Assembly: GCA_033763895.1 (NCBI GenBank)
Contig: JANRJQ010000004.1
Coordinates: 868,319 to 932,318 of the forward strand
Direction of reading: 5' to 3'
DNA from: Chloroherpetonaceae bacterium
GTDB taxonomy: Bacteria > Bacteroidota > Chlorobiia > Chlorobiales > Thermochlorobacteraceae
Length of the DNA stretch: 64,000 nt
Shown: positions 44,586 to 52,653 of the stretch, one piece after another
Layout: every line of letters begins with the position of its first letter
Position numbering within the stretch: the stretch's first letter is position 1
Translations under genes and position numbers: made by a program
Notes under the pieces: model-generated
Databases searched by the model: none
What the model was told of the DNA's origin: nothing
The model's input: only the letters and a program-made list of their open reading frames with translations

Positions 44586-44747
44586 ATGTCGATGGTGGTA
44601 TGGGTTTTATTCGCGGTTCTTGGTTTTATAGCCGTGATTCTCTTTTTGACCGAAAACTATTACAAAGGTGATAATCCCTTCGATCACGAACGGCACAACC
44701 GTCGGTTTCATTATGACCGGCGCGACTACAACAACCGGAATGACTAA
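44586..44747 (+). CDS. Small single-span membrane protein with charged tail
   Basis: A 53-residue product: one N-terminal helix (VVWVLFAVLGFIAVILFL) and a polar tail dense in His, Arg, Asn and Asp (DHERHNRRFHYDRRDYNNRND). A GGAGGA stands just before the ATG (44577-44582); the second ATG at 44592 has better spacing. A UUCG-loop terminator 16 nt after the stop supports a real transcript. No family recognised. It is divergent from the gamma-glutamyltransferase gene. Confidence 0.6.
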   Translation: MSMVVWVLFAVLGFIAVILFLTENYYKGDNPFDHERHNRRFHYDRRDYNNRND

Positions 44748-44763
44748 TCATCTCTTGGTTGTC

Positions 44764-44790
44764 AAAGCGGCCTTCGGGTCGCTTTTTTTG
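44764..44790 (+). terminator. Intrinsic terminator with TTCG tetraloop
   Basis: AAAGCGGCC (44764-44772), loop TTCG, GGTCGCTTT (44777-44785, one G-T pair) and a T tract. It lies 16 nt after the small membrane protein gene. The spacer from here to 45025 has a further small hairpin ACCTG/CAGGT (44918-44936) and no gene. Confidence 0.9.
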
Positions 44791-45025
44791 TTTATCCAAA
44801 TTCAATTTTCTTTTCTGGAACTCAATCATTCGTGCAATCATGAATAATTATTTGAATCGTATTTGATAAAAAAATCAAATGATTCAACTTTAATTGAACT
44901 TGTTTATCTTATCTGTAACCTGTTTTTCATACAGGTGAATTACATTTCTTCTTCTTTCTTTTTACACATCATTACGGCACCTGCCGCAAGTTTTTTTTAA
45001 TTCAGTACCATCATAGGAGCATCTT

Positions 45026-48000
45026 ATGCGTTTCTCTTTTCGGAGATTATTTTCCGGTTATGTTGGATTACTCACTTTATTGAACGTCGCATTGTTCCAA
45101 ACAATGGCACAAGAGCGATTTTCACCGGCGAATGGCTTACGCCAAAACACACCACGGGTGGTGGCATTCACGAATGCAAGAATTGTGCAAGCCCCGGGCA
45201 GAGTGATTGACAAAGGCACATTACTTATTCGTGAAGGGGTTATTGAAGCCGTTGGAGCTGCGGTTAAAATACCGAGCGATGCGATGGTGATTGACCTTTC
45301 GGGGAAAATGATTTATCCCGGTCTCATTGAATCTTACTCCTCCTACGGTATGCCGGAGCCGCCGAGAGGCCCTCAAGCAGAGGTTCGCGGCACTAAATAT
45401 TGGAGCGATAAAGTCTTTTCATCCACCAAAGCGCTTGAACAGTTTAAGCAAGACTCCGCGTGGGCGCAGAAATACCGAGCAATGGGTTTTACTGCCACAC
45501 TTTCGGTTCCGAAACGCGGAATCTTAAAGGGTGAAAGCGCGCTCTTTTCGTTGGGCGATGATTCGCCGAATGCGTTGGTTATCGAACGCTCGGTGGCGCA
45601 ACATTTCAGTTTGGATGTTGATTTCTTTTCGCGTGGATATCCAAATTCATTGATGGGTGTTATTGCGCTTCTTCGGCAAACTTTTTATGATGCCAAGTGG
45701 CATCAAGAGGCGTTAAAGGTGCCTGCAAAGGGAATTCCCGTTTCACAGCGACCGGAGTTTATTTCGGAGTTGGATGCGCTAAGCCCCGCGGTGAGTGGTA
45801 AAATGCCGACAATGGTAGAAACCACCGATGAACTTTCGCTCTTCCGCGCAGCAGTGTTAGCCAAAGAATTTGGTCTAAAGCTTTGGGCACTGGGCAGCGG
45901 CTATGAATACCGAAGGCTTTCGGAAGTAAAGAAAACCGCGATTCCTCTTGTGCTATCTGTCAACTTTCCCTCTGCACCTGAGGTGCAATCGGCAGCAGAA
46001 GCCAATCAAGTGAGCTTCGCCGATCTCGAGCATTGGGCATTGGCAGCCTCGAACCCGAAGCGACTTTTGGATGCGGGTATCTCTTTTTCACTGAGTGGAT
46101 ACGGACTTCGAGACCCCGCACAGCTATTCCCGCAAGTTCGCAAAGCACTTGATCACGGACTTAGCGACGATGCCGCGCTCGCTGCCTTTACCACAATTCC
46201 CGCAAAACTTTTTGGTGTCGATTCAAAACTTGGCTCGCTTGAAGCAGGGAAACACGCGTCGTTTTCAATCACCGATGGAGCTTTGTTTTCTGAAAAGACA
46301 AAAGTTCTTGCCACTTGGATTGATGGCAATGAATATGTGATTAAAGAAGAATCACCCGTTGACTTCCGCGGACTTTGGAGTCTCTCTTCATCCAACACTT
46401 CACTCGCTAAACTTTCGCTCGATGTCACCGGCGAGAGCACCGCTCCAAAAGCAAGTATTTCTGTGGGTTCAAAAAGAGAATCCGCCACGGTTCAGCTCTC
46501 CGGCGGCAGACTACTTTTCTTTTTCAATGGTGATTCGCTCGGGCTACCCGGAACACATCAATTCACTGCGGTACTCAGCGAAGGCGGGTTATTCGGAACC
46601 GCAACCCTTGCTTCAGGCGAGCACGCCTCGTGGGCAGCGATATTAAAGACCGCTTTTACAGCAAAGCCCGATACTTCAAAGAAAAAGCCAAGCGCGCCCT
46701 TGCCCTCATTCACGCTTCTATATCCACAAGGTGAATTTGGTGTTCCCAAGCAACCGGAACTACCTTCGGTGCTTTTTATTAAGAATGCCACGATATGGAC
46801 AAGCGGCAAACAAGGTAAACTTGAAAATGCCGATATGCTCGTTCAAGCAGGGAAAATCATTCAGGTTGGAAAAAATTTAAAAGTGCCGCAAAATGCCGTG
46901 GTTATTGATGCTACAGGAAAGCATATCACACCGGGGCTGATTGATTGCCATTCGCATACAGCGATTGCCGGCGGCGTGAATGAAGTGGGACAAGCAATTA
47001 CGGCTGAGGTTCGTGTTGGTGATGTGGTTGATTCCGACGACATCGGTATTTACCGTGAACTTGCGGGTGGATTAACCGCAGCGAATCTCTTGCACGGCTC
47101 TGCCAATGCCATTGGCGGGCAAAATCAAGTGATTAAACTGCGTTGGGGTGCTTTGCCTGAAGAAATGAAATTTGAAGGCGCCATCTCAGGAATAAAGTTT
47201 GCACTCGGCGAAAACCCGAAACGTGTGAATGCACAAGGCGCAGGCGGCAATACCCGTTATCCTTTTACACGCCAAGGCATTGAGCAACTCATTCGCGATG
47301 AATTCAAGGCAGCACAAGATTATGAACGCAAGTGGAAGGAATTCACCAGCGGGAAATCGAAGGTGATGCCTCGCCGCGATTTAGAACTTGATGCGATTGT
47401 CGAGATTCTCAATAAGAAACGCTTGATTCATTCCCACTCCTACAAACAAGATGAAATCATTATGCTGATTCGCGTGGCTGATGATTTCGGATTTCAAATC
47501 GGAACGTTTCAACATGTGCTTGAAGGCTATAAAGCCGCTTCGGAACTTGCACGGCACGGTGCAGGGGCTTCGGCTTTTAGCGATTGGTGGGCGTATAAGT
47601 TTGAAGTGTATGATGCCATTCCTTTTGCCGGCGCAATTATGCACAATGCCGGGGTAACGGTTTCATTTAATTCCGATAGCGATGAGCTTGCGCGACGAAT
47701 GAATACCGAAGCCGCAAAGGCGGTGAAGTATGGCGGCGTTTCGGAAGAAGAAGCACTGAAGTTTGTGACGCTCAATCCTGCCAAACAGCTTCGTATCGAT
47801 AACCGCGTTGGCTCGCTTGAAGCGGGCAAAGATGCTGATTTTGTGATTTGGAGCGGAAACCCACTTTCCACTTACACACATTGCGAACAAACGTGGATTG
47901 ATGGGCGGAAGTATTTCGACCGCGCGCTCGACCGCACAATGAACCAAGAGCTTCAAGCCAAGCGAACCGCGCTGATTCAACGCCTGCTTTCGGAAGCAAA

Positions 48001-48127
48001 AGAAGCTGCCACTCCCTCTGCCGGTGCACCGCCACGACGCCCAAGGCACTTCACCATAAAAGATATGTACAACTGTCAATGCCACGACTCCGCCTTGCTT
48101 TATAAAGAAACTGCCGGAGGAGAGTAA
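45026..48127 (+). CDS. Exported tandem amidohydrolase-family protein
   Basis: A 1033-residue secreted protein with a signal peptide (LLTLLNVALFQTMAQ) and two amidohydrolase (imidazolonepropionase-like) modules. Module 1 (about 40-440) has the composite beta-sandwich start (VVAFTNARIVQAPGRVIDKGTLLI) but where the metal motif HxH should follow GLI it reads GLIESYSSYG, so its metal site is lost. Module 2 (about 580-980) is intact: GLIDCHSHTA, HSHSYKQDEI, FQHVLEGYKAA and FNSDSDELAR supply His, His and Asp ligands. The C-terminus ends with a Cys/His-rich tail (MYNCQCHDSA). It probably hydrolyses an amide or cyclic peptide outside the cytoplasm; the substrate is unknown. The next gene, 1 nt away, is a related protein. 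Confidence 0.88.
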   Translation: MRFSFRRLFSGYVGLLTLLNVALFQTMAQERFSPANGLRQNTPRVVAFTNARIVQAPGRVIDKGTLLIREGVIEAVGAAVKIPSDAMVIDLSGKMIYPGLIESYSSYGMPEPPRGPQAEVRGTKYWSDKVFSSTKALEQFKQDSAWAQKYRAMGFTATLSVPKRGILKGESALFSLGDDSPNALVIERSVAQHFSLDVDFFSRGYPNSLMGVIALLRQTFYDAKWHQEALKVPAKGIPVSQRPEFISELDALSPAVSGKMPTMVETTDELSLFRAAVLAKEFGLKLWALGSGYEYRRLSEVKKTAIPLVLSVNFPSAPEVQSAAEANQVSFADLEHWALAASNPKRLLDAGISFSLSGYGLRDPAQLFPQVRKALDHGLSDDAALAAFTTIPAKLFGVDSKLGSLEAGKHASFSITDGALFSEKTKVLATWIDGNEYVIKEESPVDFRGLWSLSSSNTSLAKLSLDVTGESTAPKASISVGSKRESATVQLSGGRLLFFFNGDSLGLPGTHQFTAVLSEGGLFGTATLASGEHASWAAILKTAFTAKPDTSKKKPSAPLPSFTLLYPQGEFGVPKQPELPSVLFIKNATIWTSGKQGKLENADMLVQAGKIIQVGKNLKVPQNAVVIDATGKHITPGLIDCHSHTAIAGGVNEVGQAITAEVRVGDVVDSDDIGIYRELAGGLTAANLLHGSANAIGGQNQVIKLRWGALPEEMKFEGAISGIKFALGENPKRVNAQGAGGNTRYPFTRQGIEQLIRDEFKAAQDYERKWKEFTSGKSKVMPRRDLELDAIVEILNKKRLIHSHSYKQDEIIMLIRVADDFGFQIGTFQHVLEGYKAASELARHGAGASAFSDWWAYKFEVYDAIPFAGAIMHNAGVTVSFNSDSDELARRMNTEAAKAVKYGGVSEEEALKFVTLNPAKQLRIDNRVGSLEAGKDADFVIWSGNPLSTYTHCEQTWIDGRKYFDRALDRTMNQELQAKRTALIQRLLSEAKEAATPSAGAPPRRPRHFTIKDMYNCQCHDSALLYKETAGGE

Positions 48128-48128
48128 G

Positions 48129-49481
48129 ATGAAATCGATAATCATTCAAACACTGCTTATGCAATCACAAAATATTTCAAGGCTTACAAAACTTTTTGCT
48201 TTGGGCGGTTTGATGCTTTTATCACTCAATGCCATTTCACAAGAAGTGCCTTCGCCAAAGCAATCAAAACCGATTGCCATTATTGGGGCTACGGTTCATC
48301 CGGTTTCCGGCGACGATATTCCCAATGCAACCCTTCTTTTCGAGAATGGAAAGATTAAAGCAATCGGAACATCTGTTTCCATTCCTCAAGATGCCGAGCG
48401 AATCGATGCAAAAGGCAAGCATGTTTACCCAGCACTAATCAATGCGTTTTCTTCTGTGGGTTTGCAAGAAATTGGCGCAGTGGATATGACGGTCGATCTT
48501 AACGAAACCGGTCTGCTTAATCCGAATATCCGCGCGGAAGTTGCGGTTAATGCAGAAAGCCAATTGATACCGACAACACGGGCGAATGGTGTTTTGATTT
48601 CGTGCATCTATCCTCGCGGCGGATTGATTACAGGCACAGCCGCAGCGATTGAATTGGACGGGTGGACTTGGGAGGAAATGACGCTTCGTGCCCCGCTTGC
48701 ACTTGCCATCAACTTTCCAAGAATAACGCCTTCTTCCGGCGGCTTTTTCCGACAGTCTCGCGAAGAGCAAATCAAAACCCGCGATCGCAATCTCAAAGAA
48801 TTGGCTAAAGCCTTTGCCGATGCGCGTGCGTATCTCAAAGCCAAAGATGCGGAATCAACAAGCGGCACTTTTCACGAAACCGATGTTCGATGGGAAGCAA
48901 TGCGCGGGGCGATTGAGCGCAAGATTCCTGTTCACTTTTTTGCGGATGAAGAATCTCAAATTGAAGCTGCGGTCGCTTTTGCAGAACGTGAAAAGCTTCG
49001 TGCGGTGATTATTGGCGGTTATGATGCTTGGAAATTGGCTCCGCTTTTGAATGCCAAAAAAATTCCGGTCGTAGTCACCAAAATTCATCGCCTTCCCTCA
49101 AACCGCTCCGACGCCTACGATGCTCTTTATTCATTGCCCAAAAAGCTCTACGACCTTGGCGTTAATTTCTGCATTGCCGATAACGGCTCCGGTGAGCAAG
49201 AGCGAAATCTGCCTTATAATGCGGGCACTGCCGCTGCTTACGGATTGCCAAAAGCCGAAGCGCTTAAAGCCATTACGCTTTCTAGCGCGAAAGTACTTGG
49301 TATTGATGACCGTGTGGGTTCTTTAGAAGTTGGAAAAGACGCGACGCTTTTTCTAAGCTCAGGCGACCCGCTTGAAATTCTTTCGCAAGTTGAAATGGCC
49401 TTTATCCAAGGCAAACGCGTTGAGCTCACAAGCAAACACACGCGGCTCTATGAAAAATATAAAAAGCGATATGGGCAGTAA
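48129..49481 (+). CDS. Exported amidohydrolase-family protein lacking the HxH metal motif
   Basis: A 450-residue relative of the first module of the preceding protein. It has a signal peptide (LFALGGLMLLSLNAISQ), the family beta-sandwich start (IAIIGATVHPVSGDDIPNATLLFENGKIKAIG) and the closing signature (KAITLSSAKVLGIDDRVGSLEVGKDATLFLSSGDPL). The expected GLIDxHxH is replaced by ALINAFSSVG, and the later metal His residues are not apparent, although VNFCIADNGSGEQ keeps the Asp position. It starts 1 nt after the upstream stop with GGAGGAG as ribosome binding site, so the two are co-translated, perhaps as subunits in which this one is a non-catalytic partner. Confidence 0.88.
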   Translation: MKSIIIQTLLMQSQNISRLTKLFALGGLMLLSLNAISQEVPSPKQSKPIAIIGATVHPVSGDDIPNATLLFENGKIKAIGTSVSIPQDAERIDAKGKHVYPALINAFSSVGLQEIGAVDMTVDLNETGLLNPNIRAEVAVNAESQLIPTTRANGVLISCIYPRGGLITGTAAAIELDGWTWEEMTLRAPLALAINFPRITPSSGGFFRQSREEQIKTRDRNLKELAKAFADARAYLKAKDAESTSGTFHETDVRWEAMRGAIERKIPVHFFADEESQIEAAVAFAEREKLRAVIIGGYDAWKLAPLLNAKKIPVVVTKIHRLPSNRSDAYDALYSLPKKLYDLGVNFCIADNGSGEQERNLPYNAGTAAAYGLPKAEALKAITLSSAKVLGIDDRVGSLEVGKDATLFLSSGDPLEILSQVEMAFIQGKRVELTSKHTRLYEKYKKRYGQ

Positions 49482-49513
49482 TGAAACAGTGGGAATAAGA
49501 GTTGAGAGAGATG

Positions 49514-49542
49514 AACGGGCGAGCAAATCGCCCGTTTTTTTT
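49514..49542 (+). terminator. Intrinsic terminator after the amidohydrolase pair
   Basis: AACGGGCGA (49514-49522), loop GCAAA, TCGCCCGTT (49528-49536) and a T tract. It is 32 nt after the stop. Confidence 0.92.
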
Positions 49543-49610
49543 CAAAACATAAATACATGTTTTGAAAATTGAACGTGCTACAATGGGGTTTGTTGCTTTT
49601 CGATGATTTA

Positions 49611-49817
49611 CTAAAAATTAACTTCGGGTTCTTCTCCACGAGTGTGGCAAAAGTCGAGTTAATCTTCAATCGATTCTTGAAACGATTTCATTGCTTCTAA
49701 AACAGTTTCTCCTTGAAAAGTGATGACATCTTTTATCCCGATGACCTCTCCGTGATAGAAGCCCTCTTCACTGTCTAATGAAGCAATTCCGGTGTAATTT
49801 TTATAGGTTAATTTCAT
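49611..49817 (-). pseudogene. HicB-family antitoxin remnant with in-frame stop
   Basis: The minus frame from ATG 49817 encodes 52 residues (MKLTYKNYTGIASLDSEEGF...QGETVLEAMKSFQESIED) that match the N-terminal partial-RNase-H-fold domain of HicB-type antitoxins. It then meets TAA (49659-49661), after which the same frame continues LDFCHTRGEEPEVNF before a TAG-TAA pair at about 49611. HicB proteins normally read DDYLxFCxxRGEEPE at this place, so the TAA replaces a Tyr codon. The DNA-binding ribbon-helix-helix part is gone, and no HicA toxin is beside it. It starts 4 nt after the lipase-like gene. It is either a decayed gene or a short antitoxin-domain protein. Confidence 0.75.
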
Positions 49818-49821
49818 GTTT

Positions 49822-50436
49822 TTATGATTCTATCTTTCCTTCAAATTCAATCCACTTCTCAATTTCGTCGAAGACGCGTTCCGACTTTAGCATTGCCGCG
49901 TGGGTTTTTTCCTCGACTTCGATATTCGTTGCAAGTTTCCATATTGAGCTTGAGGCGGGGAGAATCATCAAGTCGTGCGGGGTGTAAAGCGAAAGAATCC
50001 GCAGCCCGCTTAATTTTGATTCACTTTCTTTGAGCTGCCTAAGAAGCGGGCTTGATGGCCGAAGGCTGAATCCGCCTCGCCCGGGCGAGCCATACCCCAA
50101 AAGGCTTCCGTGATGCGGTGAAGAAATGGTGATGAAGGATTCAAACTTTGCTTTCTCTTTCAAATCTGCCAAGCCGTTCATTTCTTGCAAATAGTACCGA
50201 GCAATGATTCCACCCATACTAAATCCTACGAGCACGATTTCATTTTTTGCTTCAAGCGTAAGGGAAGAAATCGTTTTCTTGAATGTTTCTGCGGCTGTTT
50301 CAATTCGTGTAAATCCCCATCGTAAATGGAGGTTCGGGACTATCACTTGAAATCCTTTTGATTCAAACGCTATTTTGAACGCGTCAAAAACGGATGGCCT
50401 GTCAAAGATTCCGTGTAAACAAAGCAGCGTCTTCAT
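49822..50436 (-). CDS. Alpha/beta-hydrolase, lipase/PGAP1-like
   Basis: A 204-residue alpha/beta-hydrolase. It starts with the oxyanion segment LLCLHGIFDRPSVF, has the nucleophile elbow VGFSMGGIIAR (Ser), TISSPHHGSLLGYG after it, the Asp in SLYTPHDLMILP and the His in EEKTHAAML. This order is that of small lipases and PGAP1/GPI-inositol-deacylase-like esterases. There is no signal peptide, so it is cytoplasmic. It starts 12 nt downstream of the bchZ stop on the same strand, so it is probably cotranscribed with bchZ. An esterase role in pigment or lipid turnover is possible but not shown. Confidence 0.85.
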   Translation of the reverse strand: MKTLLCLHGIFDRPSVFDAFKIAFESKGFQVIVPNLHLRWGFTRIETAAETFKKTISSLTLEAKNEIVLVGFSMGGIIARYYLQEMNGLADLKEKAKFESFITISSPHHGSLLGYGSPGRGGFSLRPSSPLLRQLKESESKLSGLRILSLYTPHDLMILPASSSIWKLATNIEVEEKTHAAMLKSERVFDEIEKWIEFEGKIES

Positions 50437-50448
50437 TACTCTGTGGCG

Positions 50449-51849
50449 CTATTGAACTGTTGCAAAGAAATCAGACGTAATTTCGCTTAAGCCTTTCTTC
50501 AGTGCAGCATCTTCGACGCGTTGCTTAAGCTCGCGGCTAAAGGAGATTTGAGAGATAAACGGGGCTTTGCGTGTCCGCTCTTCGAGCTGTGCTTTTGCTT
50601 CGGGTGTCCAATGCAGTTTTGCTTCCGTTGAAAAGGAGGCTTTGTGCATCGGCAAAAATTGAAAGAGGGTATCGTAGAGCATATTCACGATTTCTTGAAC
50701 CAAATATACCGCTCCTGAAAATCCCATAAACGGTGTTCCTAAGGCACGGCGCACGATGGGAAGCGGGAATCCGGCCGGAATGAAGAATGTTTTTGCTGCC
50801 ACTTCAGCGAGGTAGATTTTATCGGGCATTCGGCCAAAGAGAATTTGCGGCGGCTTTTGTTGAATGCGGCGGCGAATTTCGCTGTTATCGGCTTTGGCGG
50901 TTACTTCGGAAAAGATGCAGGTCATTCCCAATTCCCCTTCGAGAAATTTTTTCAGCCCAACGGCGTAGGTTTCGCCGGCACAAACGGCAAATTGAACTGT
51001 AGGGAACCATTCCGATTGCGGGCCTCGCCACAAATCCCAAATAATTTTCAGTGTCGTTTCTTTTTCGCGTTTCAAAAACGCCTGCGCTTCCGATTCGGTA
51101 TGAAGCAGTGCGCCAAGGTCTTTGATAAATTGCTCGGTTTCTTTGAGCCCAAATGGCGCGTAAAGCACCGGGCGTTGTAGTTTTTTCGCCAAGGCTGCAC
51201 CAAACTCGCGATACATCACCACCACCACATCACTGTGTTTGAGCTTCGATAGATCGGTCATCTTAGATTCCATTGGGAAAACACATTCAAGTTGGCCTCC
51301 CACGCCTTGAACAAGTCGTTTGATTTCGGCGAGGTCGGAAGGCGAGTTAAAACAGCCGTAAGTGGGGCCAATGATACTGACCGTTTTCGGTTTGATGACA
51401 ACAGGTGCACCATCGTCGTAATGCTCGAAGCACCATTGCAGCACACGGTCACGCCCTTGCCATTCATCTTCAAGCAATGAATTTGAGCTGAAGAAATGGA
51501 TTTCGGGGTAATGCGCGGCGAGCATTTGGGTGTGGTCGGCACCCACCATTTCGCTTTCGGCGGTGGACATCACAATGAGTTTTTTTCCGGTACCCAAGAG
51601 CTTTTCGATTGTGTCTTTGGTAATTCCTGTAGTACCGCTACTTGAAATGGCTTTTTCGGTCAGGTCGGTAGGCGAAAGGTTGCGGAGATATGGAATGGCG
51701 TCGGTGTAATCAATGACAGCCACGCCCGCTAAATTATAACATCCGATTGGTGCATCGGCAATGATATGGACATCGGGCAAGCAGGCGAGTGTATTGACAG
51801 CTGCCCAGTAGGAGCTGGTGGTGGATTCATCGCGGATAATACGGGTCAT
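50449..51849 (-). CDS. bchZ: Chlorophyllide a reductase subunit Z
   Basis: BchZ is, with BchX and BchY, part of the nitrogenase-like enzyme that reduces ring B of chlorophyllide a toward bacteriochlorophyllide a. The 466-residue sequence aligns by eye with BchZ (SYWAAVNTLACLP, IADAPIGCYNLAGVAVIDYTDAIPY, AESEMVGADHTQ, EDEWQGRDRVLQW) rather than BchB. C37 and C166 (GPTYGCFNSP) are candidate cluster ligands. The C-terminal 50 residues (LHWTPEAKAQLEERTRKAPFISQ) are the PCP_red domain shared with BchB. I chose ATG 51849; the frame extends to a TTG at 51870. bchX and bchY are not nearby. A lipase-like gene and a HicB remnant follow. Confidence 0.93.
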   Translation of the reverse strand: MTRIIRDESTTSSYWAAVNTLACLPDVHIIADAPIGCYNLAGVAVIDYTDAIPYLRNLSPTDLTEKAISSSGTTGITKDTIEKLLGTGKKLIVMSTAESEMVGADHTQMLAAHYPEIHFFSSNSLLEDEWQGRDRVLQWCFEHYDDGAPVVIKPKTVSIIGPTYGCFNSPSDLAEIKRLVQGVGGQLECVFPMESKMTDLSKLKHSDVVVVMYREFGAALAKKLQRPVLYAPFGLKETEQFIKDLGALLHTESEAQAFLKREKETTLKIIWDLWRGPQSEWFPTVQFAVCAGETYAVGLKKFLEGELGMTCIFSEVTAKADNSEIRRRIQQKPPQILFGRMPDKIYLAEVAAKTFFIPAGFPLPIVRRALGTPFMGFSGAVYLVQEIVNMLYDTLFQFLPMHKASFSTEAKLHWTPEAKAQLEERTRKAPFISQISFSRELKQRVEDAALKKGLSEITSDFFATVQ

Positions 51850-52653
51850 TGGTACTTCGTTTGGATTCAAAAATGCGGTTCAATTGGTTTTGAATTTACA
51901 GTTTTTCCATCATCTGAAAGTGTGCGTTGTGTTCTTGGTGTATTATTAGGCAATTTCTGAACGAGTGTCCGATATCTAACTTTCCTTTTGTTTTCGCAAT
52001 GACGCGAATGCACAATTAATGTGTTGTGTTCTTTGTGGCTTTTCTCAAAGAACCCTGTGTTTTGGAATTACAAACACAAAGTTCACTAAGCAAGAACGCA
52101 AAGGACACGGAGATAAAACTAAAAAATGTCATTTCGAGGATTAAAGATGATCGGCAGGCTCGCAGTGAGAAATCTCAGACTTTCCGCAAAAACCAAATTG
52201 AGGGGGTTGAGCTTGTCGAAGCCATAGTTTCGTGAAGAGTGCACTTCGAGAGGCTCAGTGCAGTGGCAGGCTCAATCACCTCACTTTGGAGCGCGAAGGA
52301 TTACACATCATATTTTTTTTAAAACAAAAAAGGCCGGCACGAAGCCGACCTTTTCCTCATCACCCAAAACAAAACACAAAGATCACTATCGATTAGATAG
52401 TTTAACTGATGTATGATTTTGCAAATAGCGTGCCAAAGATAAAAAAAACTTGTCTATACCCTTAAATTCACAGTTTTGCCCTATATCCGTTTCCTTTTCA
52501 CCGAATTATATCAAGAACGATCTCCTTTCATTACAATTTGTAATAACTCTGACCTTACTTTTTCATCAAATTAATTACCTTTATTCCGATTTTTAGACAC
52601 CCTAAACGGTAAAAAGGTAATCTCTATCATAAATCAACTACTGAAATTCGATT
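51850..52653. repeat. Intergenic region with a second copy of the dispersed repeat
   Basis: About 800 nt without a gene. From 52056 it shares TGTGTTTTGGAATTACA, CACAAAG, GGAGATAAAAC, AATGTCATTTC and GTGAGAAATCTC with the region at 39.5 kb, in the same order and orientation, then adds TTGAGCTTGTCGAAGCC and CAATCACCTCACTTTGG pieces like those at 42.4 kb. The part from 52360 to 52653 is AT-rich with nothing that I can name. Confidence 0.7.
52327..52354 (-). terminator. Hairpin, possible terminator on the minus strand
   Basis: AAAAGGCCGGC (52328-52338) pairs with GCCGACCTTTT (52344-52354) with one mismatch. On the minus strand it is followed by TTTTTGTTTTAA. It is 300 nt after the glutamate dehydrogenase stop, so either its 3' UTR is long or the hairpin belongs to another transcript. 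Confidence 0.5.
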
